A stretch of 45,274 bases of DNA, taken from assembly GCA_021800165.1 (NCBI GenBank), contig JAJYZF010000028.1:1-45274 (forward strand). The letters run 5' to 3'. This document shows, in pieces, positions 15,908 through 24,247 of the stretch. Made by a program: the position numbers and the translations under genes. The stretch's first letter is position 1. Each line of letters opens with the position of its first letter. The stretch is from Planctomycetota bacterium (GTDB lineage: Bacteria; Planctomycetota; Phycisphaerae; WQYP01). The notes below the pieces were generated by a model. The model ran no database searches, had not been told where the DNA came from, and saw only the letters and a program-made list of their open reading frames with translations.

Positions 15908-16587
15908 ACGGCCGGGCCACAAAACCAAGGAGATAAACCATGAAAACGTTCAACACCAAGACCCCAAGACACGAAGGTGCCAACAACAGGCTTGGTGCCG
16001 CTGCGCAACCTGCGCGCCGTGGTTTCCAGTTTCCAGTTTTCAGTTTTCAACACGGTTTATCCATTAATTATCCTGCGAAATCTTCTGTGCCTTCCGGCCT
16101 CGCCGGGAAGGCCAATACGTTGTCGCCTAATCTGCGTAAATCTGTGCAATCTGTGAAATCTGTGGATCACCCCTCGTCGTCCCTTCGTGCCCTTCCCGAC
16201 GCCTCGGGATGTTTAACCGGTCGTCGTCCCCCCGCCTCGCGGGCCGCAGCCCGCGTCTCCCCCAATCATCTTCGTGCCTTCGTGTCTTCGTGTTTAACGT
16301 CCCGCCGCAGCGGCGTTACTCCCGTCTCGCGCAGCGCCCCTGTCTCCTCGCGGGCCGCAGCCCCGTCGCCCCGTCTTCGTGCCGCCTGTCCCGATAACCA
16401 AGCGGCAAGAACTGTGATCGGGATCGCGCCCGGAGTTTATCCCGGCCGCGCCGGGACGGTGAATCCGTCGTTCCGTCGTTCGGCCCTAAAATCTGTGCAA
16501 TCTGTGAAATCTGTGGATCACCCCTCGTCGTCGCTTCGTGCCTTCGCGTCTTCGTGTTTAACCCGTCGTCGCTCGTCGCCGCGCGGC
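15908..16587 (+). repeat. Repeat island H in the leader of pseudopilin 6
   Basis: The left part is in reverse orientation (AACACCAAGACCCCAAGACA then CGAAGG, near 15949-15978). Forward words follow: TTTCCAGTTTTCAG words, two AATCTGTGN arrays (about 16139-16168 and 16490-16519), CTTCGTGT arrays, hairpin 16238-16255, a broken hairpin near 16349-16361, and a block (about 16375-16440) nearly identical to 8738-8801 in island C. In frame from 15940. Confidence 0.85.
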
Positions 16588-19500
16588 ATGATCCTCCTCC
16601 TGGTCATCGCCATTCTGGTGCTGCTGGCTCTTTTGGGCACCGCGTACATTCTCATGGCCCGGGCGGATAAACACGCCACCTACGCCGCCAATGCCGCCGC
16701 CAATATGGGCCTGGCCCAGCAGGGCGTGCTGAACATTTTGCGTAACACCATGCTCAACCAGACACTGGATGGGGCCAGCAGCGTGCTGGGGGCTAATTAC
16801 GGTTTTTGGTCAGGCACCGTTGCCTACCCGGTAGGGGCCGTGGTGGAACTTCCGCCGAATTTCTCGACAACCTACGTGACGACCTATTACCAATGCACCA
16901 CCGCCAACACCAACAGCCCTCCACCCAGTGCCGATTGGCAGCAAATTTCCGCCGCCCGCGGCTACGACTATCCGCAGCAGACGACCTACTACGCCTCTGG
17001 AGCCAACCCCGCGGGCAGCTTGGTATGGTCGCAGGCCGCACCCTACAGCGTATACGATGCGGTTCAGAACGACCCCACTACGCCGCCCGTCACCGCCGCC
17101 AGCGGTTCAACCACAACTCCAGCTTGGCAACCCGTCCAGGGCGAGGATTTTTTGGTGGAAGATCTGCCCATGGAGCCGAATACCAGGTATATCGTTGGCC
17201 AGACGGTACTCTGGGACACCCAGCGTTACGTATGTACGGCGGCGGGGACAACCAGCGCCGGCCCGGTTGCAACCCCGACCTCGCAGACGTCCCCCGAGCC
17301 TGGTTGGACCCTGGCTACGAATGGCTCCGCCCAGGAGAATCCGTTTTCCAACCTTTTAGCTCAGCCCACCTCCGCCAGCGTGCAGGAATATGACCCCAGC
17401 GACGGCCAATATGATCTCACTCCGCTCCTACACTCGGCCGCATTTGCCAGCGTGGTTCAGCCTTCGGTCGTTGCTAACAATACGCTCAATCCCGGCAGTA
17501 TCACCAATCCGTATTCGACTGCCACCTACCCCTACGGCACCCGTGATGCCATCTGGGAAATGCTGCCCTACAGCTCGCCCAACGGCACCCGCTACCGGTT
17601 TGCGGTGCGTATTATCAACAGCAATTCCATGCTGAATCTTAATGCCGGATCGGTTGTAGGGATAACAAACCCGTCGGGCCAATATTTTAACGGAGCCCAA
17701 CTCGACGGCCTGATGGTTTCGGGCGATACCGCCGCAAACATCATCAACGGCAACGGTACCATCAACGGCCGGGCCGGCAGCACCACCGGAACGAACTATG
17801 CAACGCTTAAGACCACCAGCAGTTCCTTTTTGCCCGCCTGGGCCGACGAGCTTCTCACGTACCAGGCACCGGCCGGAGCAGGCGTACAATGGTACAGCTT
17901 GGCAACCGAGCTGGAACTGCGCAGCTACGGCAACAGCGGTGGGGGCTTTAACGGTGGCACGCCGTATTATGGTCGTCCATTGCAACTATGGCCCAACACA
18001 CTGGGCTATTCCATCACCATCCCATATTTGGCCGCAGCCAGTCGCGCCTTCTACACCACCTATTCCTGGGATCGCAGCTTCCGGCGCGCACACGCGGCGC
18101 CCCTTACCTTCCCCGCGCTCTCCGGCACCACGCTACCGCTTACGTACAACAACACAGGGTCGTTTACATTTTCGGGCACGACGCAGGCACAGACGGTGTG
18201 GCCAGCGTTTCCGCGTAAGATTAACGCAAACGGCCCGGCCTATTTTGGTGCTGCCAACCAGACGGCCGCGATCCAAGATACTGCCGTAACGGCCACGGAC
18301 CTCGCGACGGCCATGCTCGCCAGTGGCTATTCAGGCACGGAAGCGGTGGCCTTCGCCGCCAATTATATGAATTACATGTGCGACAACGGGTCGGGAAGCC
18401 CTTATGCGCTTGCCAGCCCATGCTACGTGGATATGAGCGGCCCGTGGGCAGCGGGTGGGGGGGCTACCGCGGCCCCGGTGGCGGGCACGGATAACCTAAC
18501 CGCCTCACTCCTTGCGTCCAAGGGGCCTTTCACGTTCACCATTCCAGCCGCTGCCACGGATACCGTCGCTGTCGGCTATGCCGCTCAGCCCTTCATCGAG
18601 GAGGTCGCCATTCAGGCCGAGGTACCAAGCGGTACCACGCCGAAATTTACCGGGTCCGCCGTGGTGCTCTATAACCCCTACAACGTGCCCCTTTCCTTGG
18701 CAGGCTGGACCCTGCGGGTGCTCGCCAGCGGCGGGGCCACCTACGACGGGACGCCGGTCAACCTCGGCACCGACTTTCCCAGCGGCATCCCCGCCAATTC
18801 CTACATCGCCGTTACCAGCACCGGTGCCACCGGGGAAACTCTCGTCGGCCCGCCGGGAAGCACCGTGCCCGACGCCAACCTCGTGGTGAATGAGGGCGAC
18901 ATCGCGGTGGTGCTGAGCCGGCCGTTCACCTATTCCGGGGCCTCCGCCAGCCTCCCCGTCGACGCCTTTAGCACCCTGGGTTTCAATTCGGTGGCGGCAC
19001 CCACAACGCCGACCTGGTATTACTCAGACCGTTACCAGGCCCCAGCCGTCGGCACCGTGACCAACCCGTGGGGCTGTGCAGACGCCATGCAGAGCGCCCC
19101 ACAGGCCGCCGATTACGTAACTCCTCCCCTCGTACCGACCGCGGGCACGCCGCCTGTTCCCGTCAACTTCGCCGCGATTCCGCTATGGGACCGTTTCGCC
19201 GATCGGAGCGATCCGTTTAACACGGCCTACACCACCGTTGGTGCCCTGCCGGGCTACCAGACGGGAACCACCAACGAGCCGGCTTCTGCGGAGGCTCTCT
19301 GTAATATAGCTGATTTCGACCGGATCACCCGGCTGCCCTCGATATCGTCACTGGTCGGCGGCGTTTGGGTTCCCGTCCTGATGACCTCGCAGGCGATGGA
19401 AGAGCTTACAACCGAGCCTGCAATCACCGACCCCACCGTCACCCTGCCGTACGAGGCCAATGCCCGATTCGATTTCATCCAGCCGACGGGCACAATGCCG

Positions 19501-20184
19501 CCCGACCCGCGGGCCTTGAACATACTCAAGATGATCACCATGACCAACCAAGCGGACAACCCCGCCATGTCAGGCAATTCCGCCACGCTCGACGCCATCC
19601 GCATGGCGGGTCGGCTGAATGTCAACACGGCTTCGCTGCCGGCCTTGGAGAATCTGTTCGTTTCAGTCGGCGATTCCAGCAGTGCGGACAACCTGGCCAC
19701 CTTAATTGTCGATTGCCGCGATCGCATCGGAACGTTCATCAACACCGGAACAAATAACCCCGGCTCAGGCATCTGCTCTACCGGCCAATTGCTTTATGCC
19801 CTTAACGACGGCAGCACCGCAGCCACCACCATGGATAACCGCGATTGGACCTGGGCCACCATTTACAATATGGCCACCGTACGCGGCGATACCTTTGTCG
19901 TCTATGGCCTCATCCAAGCCCTGCACCTCAACGGCAACTACAACGGCACCCTGCCCACCACCGCCAACACCACCGATTGGTACACCGCCAACCAGGCTGG
20001 CACCTCCGGCAGCGTCGCCGTGCCGCTGATTTCCACCGATCCCGACAACACCGCCGCCGAATACATCCTCGAAGGTCAGCGGCGCTTCGTGGCCATTATG
20101 GATCGTTCGTATTGCAATCTCGGCCCATCGACGCCCGGTTTCCAATTGCCCAAGGTGGTTGCGCTAAAAGTGTTGCCGAATTGA
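15940..20184 (+). CDS. GspK-like minor pseudopilin, very large, with 216-residue leader
   Basis: Signal SSPRG|MILLLVIAILVLLALLG, then ARADKHATYAANAAANMGLAQQG, matches GspK, which naturally lacks Glu at +5. GRLNVNTAS at about residue 1223 matches the GspK INVNTA motif. AAGGAG at 15927-15932 stands 7 bases before the ATG at 15940, the best Shine-Dalgarno of the six; the ATG at 16588 is an alternative start without a leader and with no visible site. The mature part is about 1198 residues against roughly 330 in known GspK. Insertions include two or three CBM5/12-like stretches (16816-16950, 17005-17150, 17185-17320) and a lamin-tail-like stretch near 18592-18900 (VVLYNPYNVPLSLAGWTLRV). The domain names are inferred from motif shape. 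Confidence 0.8.
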   Translation: MKTFNTKTPRHEGANNRLGAAAQPARRGFQFPVFSFQHGLSINYPAKSSVPSGLAGKANTLSPNLRKSVQSVKSVDHPSSSLRALPDASGCLTGRRPPASRAAARVSPNHLRAFVSSCLTSRRSGVTPVSRSAPVSSRAAAPSPRLRAACPDNQAARTVIGIAPGVYPGRAGTVNPSFRRSALKSVQSVKSVDHPSSSLRAFASSCLTRRRSSPRGMILLLVIAILVLLALLGTAYILMARADKHATYAANAAANMGLAQQGVLNILRNTMLNQTLDGASSVLGANYGFWSGTVAYPVGAVVELPPNFSTTYVTTYYQCTTANTNSPPPSADWQQISAARGYDYPQQTTYYASGANPAGSLVWSQAAPYSVYDAVQNDPTTPPVTAASGSTTTPAWQPVQGEDFLVEDLPMEPNTRYIVGQTVLWDTQRYVCTAAGTTSAGPVATPTSQTSPEPGWTLATNGSAQENPFSNLLAQPTSASVQEYDPSDGQYDLTPLLHSAAFASVVQPSVVANNTLNPGSITNPYSTATYPYGTRDAIWEMLPYSSPNGTRYRFAVRIINSNSMLNLNAGSVVGITNPSGQYFNGAQLDGLMVSGDTAANIINGNGTINGRAGSTTGTNYATLKTTSSSFLPAWADELLTYQAPAGAGVQWYSLATELELRSYGNSGGGFNGGTPYYGRPLQLWPNTLGYSITIPYLAAASRAFYTTYSWDRSFRRAHAAPLTFPALSGTTLPLTYNNTGSFTFSGTTQAQTVWPAFPRKINANGPAYFGAANQTAAIQDTAVTATDLATAMLASGYSGTEAVAFAANYMNYMCDNGSGSPYALASPCYVDMSGPWAAGGGATAAPVAGTDNLTASLLASKGPFTFTIPAAATDTVAVGYAAQPFIEEVAIQAEVPSGTTPKFTGSAVVLYNPYNVPLSLAGWTLRVLASGGATYDGTPVNLGTDFPSGIPANSYIAVTSTGATGETLVGPPGSTVPDANLVVNEGDIAVVLSRPFTYSGASASLPVDAFSTLGFNSVAAPTTPTWYYSDRYQAPAVGTVTNPWGCADAMQSAPQAADYVTPPLVPTAGTPPVPVNFAAIPLWDRFADRSDPFNTAYTTVGALPGYQTGTTNEPASAEALCNIADFDRITRLPSISSLVGGVWVPVLMTSQAMEELTTEPAITDPTVTLPYEANARFDFIQPTGTMPPDPRALNILKMITMTNQADNPAMSGNSATLDAIRMAGRLNVNTASLPALENLFVSVGDSSSADNLATLIVDCRDRIGTFINTGTNNPGSGICSTGQLLYALNDGSTAATTMDNRDWTWATIYNMATVRGDTFVVYGLIQALHLNGNYNGTLPTTANTTDWYTANQAGTSGSVAVPLISTDPDNTAAEYILEGQRRFVAIMDRSYCNLGPSTPGFQLPKVVALKVLPN

Positions 20185-20318
20185 CCGCCGTAGTCGCCTG
20201 GCCCTGTTTTGTGGTGCAGCCGTCCCCGCCTGCCTCCGCCGGCTCGGCCTCCCCGGCGATGCTCCAGCGCCGTGGCGTAAAATCATCCATCCAATGGTGG
20301 ATTTTACGCCACGAATCC
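20185..20318. repeat. Spacer with long hairpin
   Basis: Downstream of the gspK-like gene. The inverted repeat at 20271-20313 has perfect 14-base arms (CGTGGCGTAAAATC and GATTTTACGCCACG) around a 15-base loop. It has no T-run, so it is not a classic terminator. It could be a transcription barrier or the end of a mobile fragment next to the ATPase remnant. Confidence 0.6.
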
Positions 20319-20492
20319 ATGTCGCTCTCCGCAGCGGATTTGCGCCCCATCGAAAGCCTGCGCCAGGCCGCGGGCGATAAATTTGTGCGCGGCATTATCT
20401 TTTACGGCGGCACGCAAAGTTTACCCTTTGGCCCGAATTGCTGGGCCTTTCCCATCGACGCCCTCTGGTCGCGCTTCGCGCCAAGAGCCTGA
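20319..20492 (+). pseudogene. C-terminal remnant of a DUF4143/COG1373-type ATPase
   Basis: The open stretch reads SAADLRPIESLRQAAGDKF then VRGIIFYGGTQSLPFG and CWAFPIDALW. This resembles the last 50-60 residues of AAA-type ATP-binding proteins with a DUF4143 domain, whose C-termini read ..ERFVRGI.LY.G....PFG...WALPI.ALW. The P-loop and the rest of the protein (about 350 residues) are absent: upstream lies the 14-base hairpin and the end of the gspK-like gene. It is therefore a decayed fragment, probably left by recombination. The ATG at 20319 is only the first in frame. Confidence 0.65.
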
Positions 20493-20690
20493 TGCCGGAT
20501 CGCCTGCGTAACAATACCTCCCACGTCTTCATCCCCCGCAGCCCGCGCCATTACCCCACCCCCGTTTAGCGGGCGAGGCTGCCTCGCCGCGTCGCCGTTA
20601 CCCCGACCCGCCGCCCCACCGCCCAACGCCGTTCGGGAGAGCCGCCCATCGGGACTGAATCCTGACCGCCTTTCCGAAACATAGCTCCAC
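20493..20690 (+). repeat. Repeat island I, first copy of the GCGAGGC family
   Basis: Contains CGCAGCCCGCGCCATTACCC, then CCCCCGTTTAGCGGGC, the palindrome GCGAGGC-T-GCCTCGC (about 20573-20587), then CGCGTCGCCGTTACC and GACCCGCCGCC. The same block recurs at about 21557, 21707, 22664, 27793 and 27937. Confidence 0.8.
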
Positions 20691-20692
20691 AA

Positions 20693-20722
20693 TTATACCA
20701 TTGACAAATGGTTTATACCATT
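20693..20722 (+). promoter_or_regulatory. Probable VapB operator
   Basis: TTATACCATT occurs twice as a direct repeat exactly 20 bases apart (20693-20702 and 20713-20722), two helical turns. The first copy also forms an inverted repeat ACCATT-GACA-AATGGT (20697-20712). It overlaps the -35 box and spacer of the vapBC promoter, as expected for autorepression by an AbrB-fold antitoxin. Confidence 0.6.
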
Positions 20723-20729
20723 TTATAAT
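20701..20729 (+). promoter_or_regulatory. Consensus sigma70 promoter of vapBC, probably leaderless
   Basis: A perfect TTGACA (20701-20706), a 17-base spacer and a perfect TATAAT (20724-20729). The antitoxin ATG codons at 20733 and 20736 follow 3 and 6 bases later, so transcription should begin at or inside the start codons. There is no Shine-Dalgarno. Confidence 0.8.
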
Positions 20730-20732
20730 GCC

Positions 20733-21011
20733 ATGATGAACACCCAAATTACTATCGACAAAGCCGGCCGCATTGTTTTGCCCAAGCCCCTGCGCCAATC
20801 GCTGTGCCTCGAGGCCGGCGACACACTGGAATTAACCTCGCAGGGAGAAAATATCTCGCTGCGCCCGGTGCGCGGCGCTTCGCCGCTGCACAAGGAAAAG
20901 GGCGTATGGGTTTACCGTACCGGCAGGCCCCTGAGCCAGGCGGCGGTGCGGGCCGTGAGCGATGAGATCCATCGGGATCGCGTCCAACGTGTCCGAGGGG
21001 CCACGCCATGA
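20733..21011 (+). CDS. AbrB/MazE-fold antitoxin (VapB type)
   Basis: A 92-residue protein. The N-terminal swapped-hairpin AbrB domain (TQITIDKAGRIVLPKPLRQ, residues about 4-22, then LEAGDTLEL) binds DNA, and a C-terminal tail should wrap the toxin. The start codons ATG-ATG at 20733/20736 sit just after a perfect -10 box; the second coincides with the expected transcript start, so the message is probably leaderless. The stop overlaps the toxin start by 4 bases (ATGA at 21008-21011), the usual toxin-antitoxin coupling. The pair is bordered by repeat islands on both sides, consistent with a mobile or accessory module. Confidence 0.88.
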   Translation: MMNTQITIDKAGRIVLPKPLRQSLCLEAGDTLELTSQGENISLRPVRGASPLHKEKGVWVYRTGRPLSQAAVRAVSDEIHRDRVQRVRGATP

Positions 21012-21439
21012 GGGTGTTTCTGGACACATCCGTGCTGATCGCGGCGTTCCTTGTCGACCACGAACATCACGACGCGAGTCTGGATGCCTTTCTGGCCGCC
21101 CCCGGTGAAGAGCCTTTTTGTGCAGCCCATAGCCTGGCCGAGGTTTATGCCACCGTCACGCGGCTTCCCGGACATCATCGTGTGCCGCCCGACCATGCCG
21201 CCTTGTTCATCCATGAGATGGGGCGGCATTTAAGCGCGGTAGAACTTACCGGCCGGCAGTATGAGGCCGCAATTACCGCCGCAGCGCGGGACGGCATCGT
21301 GGGTGGGGCGGTTTACGACGCATTAATTCTGCAATGTGCCAGAAAAATCCGTGCGGAAAAAATTTTTACCTGGAATCTTCGCGACTTCAGGCGGCTATCC
21401 CCCGATCTCGCCCACATCATCATCCCCCCCGGTCTCTAA
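21008..21439 (+). CDS. PIN-domain toxin (VapC type)
   Basis: A 143-residue PIN-domain ribonuclease. Acidic metal-binding residues are visible as Asp6 (VFLDTSVL), Glu45 (SLAEVYA), Asp104 (AVYDALI) and Asp126 near the end (TWNLRDF). VapC toxins cleave tRNA, rRNA or mRNA until neutralised by the cognate antitoxin, encoded just upstream with a 4-base overlap. The length is typical. The RNA target is unknown. Confidence 0.9.
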   Translation: MRVFLDTSVLIAAFLVDHEHHDASLDAFLAAPGEEPFCAAHSLAEVYATVTRLPGHHRVPPDHAALFIHEMGRHLSAVELTGRQYEAAITAAARDGIVGGAVYDALILQCARKIRAEKIFTWNLRDFRRLSPDLAHIIIPPGL

Positions 21440-21774
21440 GCCCGATTTTTTACCAGCTTGCCGCCCCGCAGACCAACCACGCCAGGATTTGGCCGTGGCT
21501 ACGCCCGCAGAATCCGTGAAAATTTTTACGCCGGCCGCAGCCCGCGCCATTACCTCACCCCCGTTTAGCGGGCGAGGCTGCCTCGCCGCGTCGCCGTTAC
21601 GCCGACCCGCCGCCGTCCGCGCGTCGCGGTTACACGAACCGCTCCCCCGGGTCCCCTGCGGTGAACACCCCGCGCCGCCTCTATTGCGCTATTACCCCGC
21701 CCCACCCCCGTTTAGCGGGCGAGGCTGCCTCGCCGCGTCGCCGTTACCCCGACCCGCCGCTCCTCCACCCGCCT
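21440..21774 (+). repeat. Repeat island J, two copies of the GCGAGGC family
   Basis: Two copies of the block CCCCCGTTTAGCGGGC with GCGAGGC-T-GCCTCGC, near 21562-21588 and 21712-21738. Between them come CGTCCGCGCGTCGCGGTTAC and a GTCCCCTGCGGTGAACA word. The second copy reaches the 3' end of the minus-strand gene starting at 22539. No gene is supported. Confidence 0.8.
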
Positions 21775-22539
21775 TCAGGGTATGGCACCATCCAGGCCGT
21801 GATGCGGACTGGCCTTGGCCGGCAGAGTAATATGAATGGCGGCATACCGGCCGCTCTTTTTGACGTGAATGCCTCCCAATGCCGGAAGATACTGCCAGGG
21901 GTTGGGAATCTCGCTGGCCGGTCCGCGCCACCGTGTCAGCACCACGCCCATGTTGCTGACCTTTTCCCAGCCGCCAAAGAAACGCTGGAAATACCAGATC
22001 GCCACGCGAAAAATAATGGAACCTTGGTGGCCGGAATAAAAACCGGTGGTGCGGATCTGTTCCACCACCACCGTGGCATGGCGATGATCCGCCGCAATCC
22101 AAAGCGGTTCGTTATAATTGGTAAATCGCTCAATTTTGGTAATAAAAGTCACAATTTGACGGGAATCGGCGGCGGTGAATTTGCCCTGCGGCGTGCAAAG
22201 CCGGTAATAGCGCATGTTCACCCCTTCCCACCGCCCCTGCTTATTCCACACCACCAGATCATAGTAGTGGCCCGGTACCAGATGCGGGATCGAAAAGCGC
22301 TTGGTCTGGGCGTTCCAGGTGCCCGGAAATACCCACGGAGTACGGTTTTTACCATGACCCAGCAATCCACGGCTAACCGCCAGCGGATTGGTTCGCACGC
22401 GATTCACCGCCCAGATTTTCGTAATGGCGCTTGGGGATTGCAGTGTGCCCCGCAACGTCACCGCCCCGCAAAAATGGCTGCGGCAAAAGATCGGGGCACA
22501 TAACAACAGCACCGGCAACAAAAATCCGCGGTAACGCAT
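21775..22539 (-). CDS. Exported protein of unknown function
   Basis: The 254-residue product starts MRYRGFLLPVLLLCAPIFC, a signal peptide. The start at 22539 is chosen because GGAG lies 6 bases upstream; the frame is open further up through repeat DNA. After the signal, VTLRGTLQSPSAITKIWAV and RFSIPHLVPGHYYDLVVWN suggest a small beta-sandwich of the carboxypeptidase-regulatory/transthyretin-like type (weak). The middle part, with many Trp, Tyr and Arg residues, and the C-terminal IHITLPAK strand are not recognised. It probably acts in the periplasm or outer envelope. It is flanked on both sides by GCGAGGC-type repeat islands. Confidence 0.7.
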   Translation of the reverse strand: MRYRGFLLPVLLLCAPIFCRSHFCGAVTLRGTLQSPSAITKIWAVNRVRTNPLAVSRGLLGHGKNRTPWVFPGTWNAQTKRFSIPHLVPGHYYDLVVWNKQGRWEGVNMRYYRLCTPQGKFTAADSRQIVTFITKIERFTNYNEPLWIAADHRHATVVVEQIRTTGFYSGHQGSIIFRVAIWYFQRFFGGWEKVSNMGVVLTRWRGPASEIPNPWQYLPALGGIHVKKSGRYAAIHITLPAKASPHHGLDGAIP

Positions 22540-22834
22540 GGTCGCTCCAAAAAATACCATCCGGCTCGATGGCTCCGGGCGAAGGTTGTGGCGTTGCGGC
22601 TCGCGTGGGCCAAAGCCCTTCACCCGCGCCGCCTCTATTGCGCCATTACCCCGCCCCACCCCCGTTTAGCGGGCGAGGCTGCCTCGCCGCGTCGCCGTTA
22701 CCCCGACCCGCCGCCGTCCGCGCGTCGCGGTTACCCGGACCGCTCCTCAGCGTCCCCTGCGGTGAACATCCCCCCGCGGCCGCAGCCCGCGCTAGTGTCT
22801 AAACGAGCATACGGGCCTTCCCGATCGCCGGCGC
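22540..22834 (+). repeat. Repeat island K
   Basis: Between the exported-protein gene and the end of accC. It holds one full GCGAGGC-family block (about 22650-22770) followed by CGTCCGCGCGTCGCGGTTAC, a GTCCCCTGCGGTGAACAT word and GCGGCCGCAGCCCGCGC. The copy has the same orientation as all other copies although both flanking genes are on the minus strand. Confidence 0.8.
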
Positions 22835-24181
22835 TTAAGCTTGTCGCCGCGAGCGCTCCAGCCATCCAGTATCAACGTTGGCGCTTTGAAAATCTTTCTC
22901 ATTGACGATTTGTCGCAGCAGGGGAATGGTGGTTTTTACGGGACTGGCGCGAAATTCGTCCAAGGCCCGCCGCATGGTCGCGATGGCTTGGGCGCGGGTG
23001 GGCCGATGGACGATCAGCTTGGCGATCATGCTGTCGTAGTTGGGGCCGATGCGGTATCCCTGGCAGGCATGGGTATCGAGGCGGACCCCCGGCCCGCCAG
23101 GAGGCACAAATTCTTCCAAGGTGCCGGGGCAGGGGGCAAAATTGCGGTCGGGGTCTTCCGCGTTGATGCGGCATTCAATAGCCGCCCCCTGGAGTTGAAT
23201 ATCTTTTTGTTGCAAAGTGAGCTTTTCGCCGGAAGCGATGCGCAACTGCCATTGAATAAGGTCTTGTCCCGTAACCATTTCCGTAACCGGATGTTCCACC
23301 TGAATGCGCGTGTTGACTTCCAGAAAGAAAAATTTCCGCTCTTTATCCATGATGAACTCCACGGTGGCCGCGGAATAATATCCGGCCGCTTTGGCCAGCC
23401 GCACCGCCGATTCGCAAAGTTCCTGCCGGGTGGCCTCATCAAGAACCGGGCAGGGGGATTCTTCAATAAGTTTCTGGTGGCGGCGCTGAATGCTGCAATC
23501 CCGTTCAAACAAATGCACCACGTGGCCAAATTTGTCTCCGAGAATCTGCACTTCCACGTGGCGCGGCTCTTCGTGGTACTTTTCAATAAACACCGTGGCA
23601 TCTTTGAAGGCGGCCTCAGCTTCGGCCTGCGCCGCCTTGAGCGACCCTTTCAAGCTTATTTCATTATGGGCGACCCGCATCCCGCGCCCGCCGCCGCCCG
23701 CGGATGCTTTGATAATCACCGGGTAGCCGATTTTCTTGGCCACCTCCGCGGCCTCTTTTTCCGTTTTCACCGGCCCATCGCTGCCGGGCGTAAGGGGCAC
23801 GCCGCACTCCCGGGCCAGCGTTTTGGAGGCCAGCTTGGATCCAAGCAAACGCATGGATTCCACGGAAGGCCCGATAAACTCAATTTTGCAGCTTCGACAA
23901 ACCTCGGCAAAATGCGCGTTTTCCGAAAGGAAGCCGTAGCCGGGGTGAATGGCCTGCACATCCGCGACCTCCGCCGCCGAAATAAGCCGCGGAATATTCA
24001 AATAGCTTTCCGCCGCAGGCCCCGGCCCGATGCAGATAGCCGAATCGGCCAGTTTGAGATAACCCGCATTCCGATCGGCTTCAGAATACACCACCACCGA
24101 TTCAATTCCCAGTTCCTTGCAGGCGCGGATGATCCGCAGGGCGATTTCACCACGGTTGGCGATTAAAATTTTGGAAAACAT
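22835..24181 (-). CDS. accC: Biotin carboxylase subunit of acetyl-CoA carboxylase
   Basis: A 448-residue ATP-grasp enzyme that carboxylates biotin on AccB using ATP and bicarbonate, the first step of fatty acid synthesis. Hallmarks: [17 protein letters not shown] at the N-terminus, the glycine-rich ATP loop [12 protein letters not shown] (158-169), [28 protein letters not shown] and [16 protein letters not shown] (287-301). The length is normal. It is the last gene of a pepP-accB-accC operon, 66 bases after accB. Confidence 0.96.
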   Translation of the reverse strand: MFSKILIANRGEIALRIIRACKELGIESVVVYSEADRNAGYLKLADSAICIGPGPAAESYLNIPRLISAAEVADVQAIHPGYGFLSENAHFAEVCRSCKIEFIGPSVESMRLLGSKLASKTLARECGVPLTPGSDGPVKTEKEAAEVAKKIGYPVIIKASAGGGGRGMRVAHNEISLKGSLKAAQAEAEAAFKDATVFIEKYHEEPRHVEVQILGDKFGHVVHLFERDCSIQRRHQKLIEESPCPVLDEATRQELCESAVRLAKAAGYYSAATVEFIMDKERKFFFLEVNTRIQVEHPVTEMVTGQDLIQWQLRIASGEKLTLQQKDIQLQGAAIECRINAEDPDRNFAPCPGTLEEFVPPGGPGVRLDTHACQGYRIGPNYDSMIAKLIVHRPTRAQAIATMRRALDEFRASPVKTTIPLLRQIVNEKDFQSANVDTGWLERSRRQA

Positions 24182-24247
24182 ATCGTTCCTCTACTGGAAG
24201 CATTTGTACCGGTAGGGCAGTCGCTGTGCCACGTCGGTGGGGGGGAT

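Noticed and set aside
8546..16590. CRISPR array
   Set aside because: Repeats are 7-10 base units and scattered hairpins, without regular unique spacers of 25-40 bases, and no cas gene is present.
20271..20313. Rho-independent terminator after the gspK-like gene
   Set aside because: The stem is strong but is not GC-rich at its base in the usual way and no T-run follows on either strand.
22841..24166. Long plus-strand frame opposite accC, and similar long frames opposite the ATPase genes (1749-3158 minus)
   Set aside because: They are antisense frames of strongly recognised genes in GC-rich DNA; their products show no family features.
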